This document shows positions 58,508 through 64,000 of a DNA stretch of 64,000 bases, in pieces. Location: positions 1,409,465,194-1,409,529,193 of the forward strand of contig OY856412.1 of NCBI GenBank assembly GCA_963693085.1, written 5' to 3'. The notes below the pieces were generated by a model. That model was not told the DNA's origin and made no database searches. It saw only the letters and a list, made by a program, of their open reading frames with translations. Each line of letters starts with the position of its first letter. Position 1 is the stretch's first letter. Both the position numbers and the translations under genes were made by a program. This DNA is from Alisma plantago-aquatica (taxonomy: Eukaryota; Streptophyta; Magnoliopsida; Alismatales; Alismataceae).

Positions 58508-60417
58508 TGATAACACCCATTTCATGGCTATTTATGGCTCATATTCCGTTGTCAAACTTGCCTTATAAACTATTTTCCTTTCTGTTTTATCATGTTATTG
58601 CATAAGAATAAACTACTCTATGCTCCTAACTCTTTTCCCATCTTTTATAGAGTTTCCCTCACTTTTCCACTCAAAACCAGCAAAAAGGCCAGTCCCGGCC
58701 CACTTACAATGAATCGGCCCCTTTACTGGCCGCACGACATGCCCACTTACCCGTCGCGGTCATTACCCGATGTAGCAGCAACCCGACACAGGCGTGTCAC
58801 ATGAGGAGGTATCTGACAAGTGACATGCTACCTACCTGACAGAGAGCTTCTACCCGCCACAACCAATCAACCCGATATTGGCATGTCGCGCGATTTAAGC
58901 CACTCACCGGAAGTAGCCGCCTGCCACAGCCGCCTGATACCTTCACAACCCGACATGCGATAGCCAAGCCACGCCGAGCGATACACAGGTGTTGACCATC
59001 CCCGAAGACATGTGAACAAAGCCGATCGAGGACACGTGGCTCCACGAGAACTGCAACCTCTTCCAAACCACAACCTATAAATTGTAGGTACATGACTCAG
59101 ATGGGACGGGTCGAAACCGGGTGAAAGCTAACTCTGGAAAGCATCTGGAGCTAGTGTGTCAACTTCCAAGGCGTACCGGGCGATACTAGGTGAGCACACT
59201 CCCAACCCGACAGGGGCGGGAGTGGTTCACTTAGAACCCGTCTCGGTAGCCACAGCAGCCCGATATGACCAAGAAGGCCACCCAATGTGCCGGGTTCCTA
59301 GATGGGCTCCTTCCTGAGACGGCTTGCCCCCCTACACACGATACAAGGAACCCGAGAACCTAAGTCATCTCTAACACGACATGATATCGAACCCGATACG
59401 GACCACCCATCACGGTGTGTCGCCCGAGAGGGTGGTACCCCGACACGACCGTATCGGGTAGGGATCCTTGACTGATACGCATGCCCGTCACGACATGTCA
59501 CCCGACAGGGCTAGCCGCTCGACACAGGCATATTGGGTAGAGCTCCCGCTCGGTATCGGGTTAGCGATACCTTAGGGGTCTGCTGCTGTATATCAACCTC
59601 CTATATCAAGGGGGTCGATACCTATCTTCCCTTTTTTTAAGCAATTTACTTTCATTTATTTCGCATTGTAACTAAATCTTTTACATATCTATGCTTATGG
59701 AATCAGTGGAGTTTAATATCTTTTGTTCTGTGTATGGTTCCTTTTTGTTGGATGATTTCTTTATAGCATCTAAACTCTAACCTGTATGTTTGGATCATGT
59801 TTTGACTAGCTATCAAATCATGTTTCCCATTTCAACTCATTCGAGAGAGGGATGTTGTAACTCTAGAATTCAGTCTGATCCGGGAGTATGAGAGTGCCCA
59901 GGATCGGGGCCGCCTCAGTTTTCTTTCCACTCCAGCTCATGTCCATTACTCTTGAGAGAGGGTAGTGGCACATAGCTGGAGGTACTCTCTTTAAGAGAAG
60001 AGAGTACAAGAAGTTTTCCGCTACCCCTTGTTATGCCTAAGTCTTCTTCCTTTGCGCTTTACCTTAACGATAGTTTTATCTCTCTGGATTCTGTTTTACA
60101 AAATCTTTATAAAAACATCTTAACCCAAAACTTAAATCTTTCTTATAACTCCTTTTGGATATATGATTTTCTATTTGATTCTTTGTGATTCGTTTATGTG
60201 ACATACAACCTTTCCTTGCACCCCCTTTTTTTTTAAGTGCTTAGACAAGTGAAACCCAAGTTCTGAAGCACCGTTCTTCCTATCCCTGTGTTCGACCCTA
60301 AACTACTTCGACCCTGTGCTAGTTGTAGGTGTCTTAAACATTCGGGTACTATAAATTATAAAAGTCTGATAACCTAGGCATGTCTCCATCTTTTGGACCC
60401 ACATTTAAGGCTCGTCA
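58508..60417 (+). repeat. 3' LTR of the Athila element
   Basis: Partner of 41369-43273. Differences are scattered, mostly transitions at CG and C positions (for example GACACGGGC against GACACAGGC). Ends GGCTCGTCA at 60417, followed by the ATAAG duplication. Confidence 0.9.
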
Positions 60418-60422
60418 ATAAG

Positions 60423-60883
60423 TAATAAAGTGATCCTTGTTTCTTCTTAAGTACTTAAGGGTGTTCGTTACAACATCCCTACATATATTCAAAAACATAT
60501 GAATGGTACCTACTCATCATGCTCAAAGCATAAGAGACGTGGAGACGTGTACAAAAAGTTGCATACAAGATAAAACAAATTGCAAATGCATTTGGAATCT
60601 TAATATTGTGTGTCATCTCTTCAAAAGAGTTGGGACATTGATATATTGAAAACTTATTCCATGGGAAATGGGTAAGTTTGCTCTCTTAGACTCTTACATG
60701 CTAATTTTTTTTCACTTTACCAATGTATGTAATGATATATAGACCAAGAATCCTTCTAGGTGTATCTCTATAGATATTTATTCATAGTATATAGGATGTT
60801 TTTCCTAAGTTCTTTATGGAGAAAGTATTTCCCAAGCACATTTTATCCATCTATATAGAACGGATGTCATTCCACATCAATAA
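60423..60883 (-). pseudogene. Copia reverse transcriptase end and RNase H start (decayed)
   Basis: Continuation on the minus strand of the copia pol cut by Cassandra at 60884 and by Athila at 60417. Visible pieces are KCAWEILSP, EIHLEGFLVYISL, ANLPISHGISFQ and TLKYLRRNKDHFIT (the last abuts the Athila insertion). These match the order of copia reverse transcriptase after YVDD, where LPISHGISFSK and ILKYLRRTKD are familiar. Many stops. Confidence 0.75.
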
Positions 60884-61173
60884 TGTAACCTCCCAGGATT
60901 TGAGGCCTCTAATAACACACTCTTAAAAGGAATGATTGGACTACCCATATCACCAAGGTGCACCTCCTTTTCCGGGATCCCATCACTAAGAACTCCATAA
61001 TTAAGCGTGCTCAGCTTGGAGTAGTACTGGGATGGGTGACCTATCGGGAAGTTGATCCTGGCATGCGCGTCAGTGAGGACAAAGTGCGTAGTTAAGGCTA
61101 GTGGTGGTCTATGGGGCCAGTCGTCATTCCTGAAACTCTACAAGAGCCTTGGGCAGTGGGCCCGGACGTTACA
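60884..61173 (+). repeat. Cassandra 5' LTR
   Basis: 290 bp, TGTAACCTCC to ACGTTACA; carries the 5S-like segment at about 60974-61066. Confidence 0.9.
60974..61066 (+). ncRNA. 5S rRNA-derived segment in Cassandra 5' LTR
   Basis: GGGATCCCATCA, AAGAACTCCATAATTAAGCG, TGCTCAGC and GAGTAGTACTGGGATGGGTG follow the order of plant 5S rRNA. The box A (AATTAAGCGTGCT), intermediate element (GATGGG) and box C region (GTGACCTATCGGGAAG) are well kept. It is probably a Pol III promoter source for the element, not a ribosomal gene, because the ends of 5S rRNA are not conserved. Confidence 0.85.
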
Positions 61174-61425
61174 AATGGTATTAGAGCCAATTCCCCTCCA
61201 GTAGGTGGGGCCCACATGGACATGGCATGCCAGTCTTGAGCCGTGCGGTCTAGGAATGTAGGAAAGGGTTGTCCATGGTTGACGTAGCCACCCTTGCACT
61301 GGTAATCCGTGATCGGGAGCTGGGTGTCCGTGGGTCATTGTGGGTCTGCACTGAAATGTGGAAGAGATTATGAGGCCTTATAGTTGAGCCTTGACGAGGA
61401 CGTCAAGAGCCTAAGTGGGGGATAT

Positions 61426-61715
61426 TGTAACATTCCAGGATTTGAGGCCTCGGATAACACACTCTTAAAAGGAATGATTGGACTACCCATATCACCAAGG
61501 TGCACCTCCTTTTCCGGGAGCCCATCACTAAGAACTCCATAATTAAGTGTGCTCAGCTTGGAGTAGTACTGGGATGGGTGACCTGTCGAGAAGTTGATCC
61601 TGGCATGCGCGTCAGTGAGGACAAAGTGCGCGGTTAAGGCTAGTGGTGGTCTGTGGGGCCAGTCATCATTCGTGAAACTCTACTAGAGCCTTGGGCAGTG
61701 GGCCCGGACGTTACA
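61426..61715 (+). repeat. Cassandra 3' LTR
   Basis: 290 bp, TGTAACATTCC to ACGTTACA, partner of 60884-61173. Confidence 0.9.
61516..61608 (+). ncRNA. 5S rRNA-derived segment in Cassandra 3' LTR
   Basis: Second copy of the 5S-like segment. Box A is AATTAAGTGTGCT (one C to T change from the other LTR); GATGGG is kept; the box C region reads GTGACCTGTCGAGAAG. Confidence 0.82.
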
Positions 61716-62960
61716 AATAGTATACAATCAACATAACTATGAGGAATACAATTATGCTCCTACTGACCTTCTTGGAAACACAAATTTCATATTCATTTTG
61801 GATAAAGCCAATTTGTTTGACTATCTCATCAAAACCAAGACTGTGAGATGCTTGATTGAATCTGTAGATTGACCTTTGTAGCTTATAAACATTTTTTACT
61901 GCATTTGGACTAACAACTACTTCATTTTGTGTCATATACGCATCCTCAAGGAGATTCCCCTTAAGAAATGCAATTTTAACATCCATTTTCCTAATTTTGT
62001 AGTCATCATAAGATGTAATGGCAAGCATAATCCTGATGGATTTAACCATATAATTTTTGAAAAAGTTTCATCATAGTCAACACCTTGAATTTATTTGAAA
62101 CCTTTTTCAAGAAATTGACCTTCATAGGTTTTTACACTACCATACATGTCGGTCTTCTTCTTGACAACCCATTTGTACCCAACAGGTTATAATACTTTTG
62201 GTGGATTCACCAAGCTTTTCATATCTTGTTGGTATGTATGGAATCCATCTCAGATCGCATGTCTTCAAGCCATTTCTCAAAATAAGGTCCCTAAACAACA
62301 TCATTGTGGTTTGTTGATTCATCATCATCAATGACCAACACATCATCTTATTAAGTAACAATAAATCCATAACTTTCGATCTCAAGATGTCCCCTACTAA
62401 TCCTTCAAGGTTCCCGTGCTATAGAAGGAAATTGAGATTCCATAATAGTTTGTGATTTATCTAGTTCCTTATCGACCACCCTAGGTTCAATGTTATTTTT
62501 CCGAACTTAAACTTCTTCATATTCTATTTTCCTGCCACATGTTCCTTGAGAAATAAATTTCTTTTCAAGGAATACAAGAGTTCTAGAAGAAACACTTTAT
62601 TGTGAGATGCAATATAGTAGAAATATCCATTCGTTTCCTTACGATATTCAGCAAAATGACATTTTTCATATTTGGGTTCAAGATTGTTAGAAAATATTTC
62701 CTAATATGCATACTCAAATCTTCACAAAATTTAAATTTGATCATTACTCAATCCATATTTTATATGGTGTTTTTTGAACAATTTAGAAGTTACACAATTC
62801 ATTGTAAACACTATGATTTCTAGAACATTCCCCAGTAGAAAATTTTAAAAATTAGAGAAACTCATTATAGATCATACCATGTGCAACTAGGTGTGATTCT
62901 TCCTTTCTGATACACCATTATGTTATGGGTTTCTAGGTGCAGTCTACTGTGATACAATAC
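61716..62960 (-). pseudogene. Copia integrase end and reverse transcriptase start (decayed)
   Basis: Minus-strand reading from the right gives the integrase core end (HNGVSERKNHT, about 62.9 kb, with the catalytic E), then PYKIWI, KMSFC, FLEKKFISQGTCGRKIEYEE and SQTIMESQFP. Reverse transcriptase follows: WLEDMRSEMDSI and VSNKF scraps, then an open 112-codon stretch, MVKSIRIMLAITSYDDYKIR, MDVKIAFLKGNL, EDAYMTQNE, NVYKLQRSIYRFNQASHS and GFIQNEYEICVSKKVSRSI. It stops at the Cassandra insertion point, next to where YVDD should be. The motif wording fits the Tork/Angela side of copia. Stops and shifts throughout. Confidence 0.8.
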
Positions 62961-64000
62961 TACAATCCCATAATCTGATCCAACCATCTCAATTCATACG
63001 GCTCAATATGTAATATTATTTTGTATTACCTCTAAGTCACAAAAGAGAGTTCACCATGTTCTTTTAAATTTTACTATTGTGCTACTCAAATAGAAAAACA
63101 ATCTTGAGTTGGAAGACTAGATTCAACAACAATTGTACAATACTACTCACGGCATCCCCATTTCACCATGGATGCATAAGGTGAAGCATTACCATCACAT
63201 TCCATATTATTCTCAAGTATGAACCCACACATAATTCAAGGTGTAACCATCAGGTTATAGCATACTAGGGTTTCAACAAAAGTAATAGAGTACTCCATGA
63301 TTGTATTAGTCATTCAAGGACTATTCATACTAAATTACCATCACTTAGTTATATTAAAACTGGGTATATTAATCTATACCTCATTAGGGTTACATATCAA
63401 TACAATATGGTTATCATCCCTTCTATTCATATGAGTGAATAGGTAAGACTACCTTATTTAGTGTAACCCTCCATTTTTTCCATCATCATTCAACCCATAT
63501 CACCATACCACAATTGTACAATACTAAGACAGATTACTGGTATGAATGACTTAAACTATTAGACACCTTTATTAACATATTTCCATCACATGTACACTGA
63601 AATCATACGTAGAACCAATTTACATCCCTTAATATACCTTCAACAGATTATACTTCTAAAAACAAATTCACATATTACTAAAAGCCATTATTTTCTCTTA
63701 TCTCTCTCCTCATTCATTACTACTTACTTTTTACTACTTATCCTTCTCATTTTAATCATTTAGATTAAACATCCCTAAAATTGAAACATATAAGGTATGA
63801 ATAGATTATTCATCATTATTTCTATTACTGCAAGAATTTATCTCATATTGCACTTCACTCATATTGTATTTCTCCTTTTGTTCAAAACACACTTGTTTCA
63901 TTTTAAATTTATATCTTACTTTTTGCTCCGAATCATATCCATATTGTTTATCTACCTTTTAGATTAGCTATCTTTAAACCCTGAATTACTATCAATGCTA
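62961..64000. other. AT-rich DNA, no gene seen
   Basis: The recognisable copia integrase stops at about 62.96 kb. No zinc finger, gag or LTR pattern could be identified to the right, although the copia 5' half would be expected here; it may be lost or too decayed to read by eye. Confidence 0.4.

Larger units (their letters stand above)
41369..60417 (+). mobile_element. Athila-type Ty3/gypsy retrotransposon, 19 kb, interrupted
   Basis: Flanked by a perfect 5-bp duplication, ATAAG (41364-41368 and 60418-60422), with ~1.9 kb LTRs. Internal order: primer site, gag, protease, reverse transcriptase (split by a 2.9 kb retroposon), RNase H, integrase, a 1.6 kb motif-rich spacer, an extra ORF in the env-like position, a ULP1-like region, and a purine tract. 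The TTTTGGCGCCATTG primer region (tRNA-Asp type), the gag type and FMDDFSVYG are typical of the Athila lineage. Without the insertion it would be about 16.2 kb, somewhat longer than usual Athila elements because of the long 3' part. All ORFs carry stops. The host site is the RNase H of an older copia element. Confidence 0.92.
60884..61715 (+). mobile_element. Cassandra TRIM retrotransposon with 5S rRNA-like LTRs
   Basis: An 832-bp element with two 290-bp LTRs (60884-61173 and 61426-61715) that start TGTAAC and end GTTACA. Directly inside are a primer site TGGTATTAGAGCC (61177-61189) and a purine-rich tract AGTGGGGGATAT (61414-61425). The internal domain is only ~250 bp and non-coding, as in TRIMs. 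Both LTRs contain a 5S rRNA-like segment with the RNA polymerase III internal promoter, the hallmark of Cassandra. Flanking 5-mers are AATAA and AATAG (one mismatch). By eye the LTRs differ at about 14 positions. It depends on other elements' enzymes. It sits in the copia reverse transcriptase just after the catalytic region. Confidence 0.92.

Noticed and set aside
60974..61608. Tandem functional 5S rRNA genes
   Set aside because: The 5S-like parts lie inside 290-bp LTRs with primer site and purine tract between them; the 5S ends are not conserved, so this is Cassandra.

Overview
The window looks like a plant nuclear genome, most likely an angiosperm with a large, transposon-rich genome. The sequence carries Ty1/copia elements (including a Sirevirus-type one), an Athila-type and a chromovirus-type Ty3/gypsy element, a Cassandra TRIM with 5S-rRNA-like LTRs, a Tip100-like hAT transposon and LINE-like retroposons. 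No bacterial or viral gene organisation, tRNA, CRISPR array or operon was seen. I cannot name the species.

Layout. 1-2.6 kb: an AT-rich stretch holding a 1.8 kb poly-A retroposon with 12-bp target-site duplications. 2.6-10.3 kb: a copia element on the minus strand reduced to gag and protease. It is split by a 4.9 kb non-coding LTR-like insert that carries two minisatellites. 11.25-15.19 kb: a complete but dead hAT transposon with a perfect 8-bp duplication. 15.5-22.8 kb: the only stretch with plausible host genes, two diverged paralogues of an ~80-residue single-pass membrane protein. They lie in opposite orientation about 6.5 kb apart, each with a matching TATA-box context about 180 bp upstream. 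Between them is AT-rich DNA with a three-copy tandem repeat. 23.5-36.7 kb: a badly decayed chromovirus-type gypsy element on the minus strand, interrupted by an 8.7 kb Sirevirus-like copia element with 5-bp duplications. 36.7-39.7 kb: unassigned. 39.7-63 kb: a decayed minus-strand copia element interrupted twice, by a 19 kb Athila element (itself interrupted in its reverse transcriptase by a GC-rich retroposon) and by an 832-bp Cassandra TRIM. 63-64 kb: nothing recognised.

All transposon genes here are inactivated by stops or frameshifts. The Athila gag-pol upstream of its inner insertion stays in one frame and is broken only by stop codons, many explicable as C-to-T changes. The insertions give a relative history: decayed copia first, then Athila and Cassandra into it, then the GC-rich retroposon into Athila; and, separately, chromovirus first, then Sirevirus.

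The most notable observations are (1) the paralogous small membrane protein pair with a shared core-promoter context; (2) a degenerate ULP1-like (SUMO-protease fold) region at the end of the extra ORF downstream of the Athila integrase; and (3) arrays of short palindromic, mostly CpG-containing motifs, different in sequence, in the non-coding parts of at least three unrelated LTR elements.
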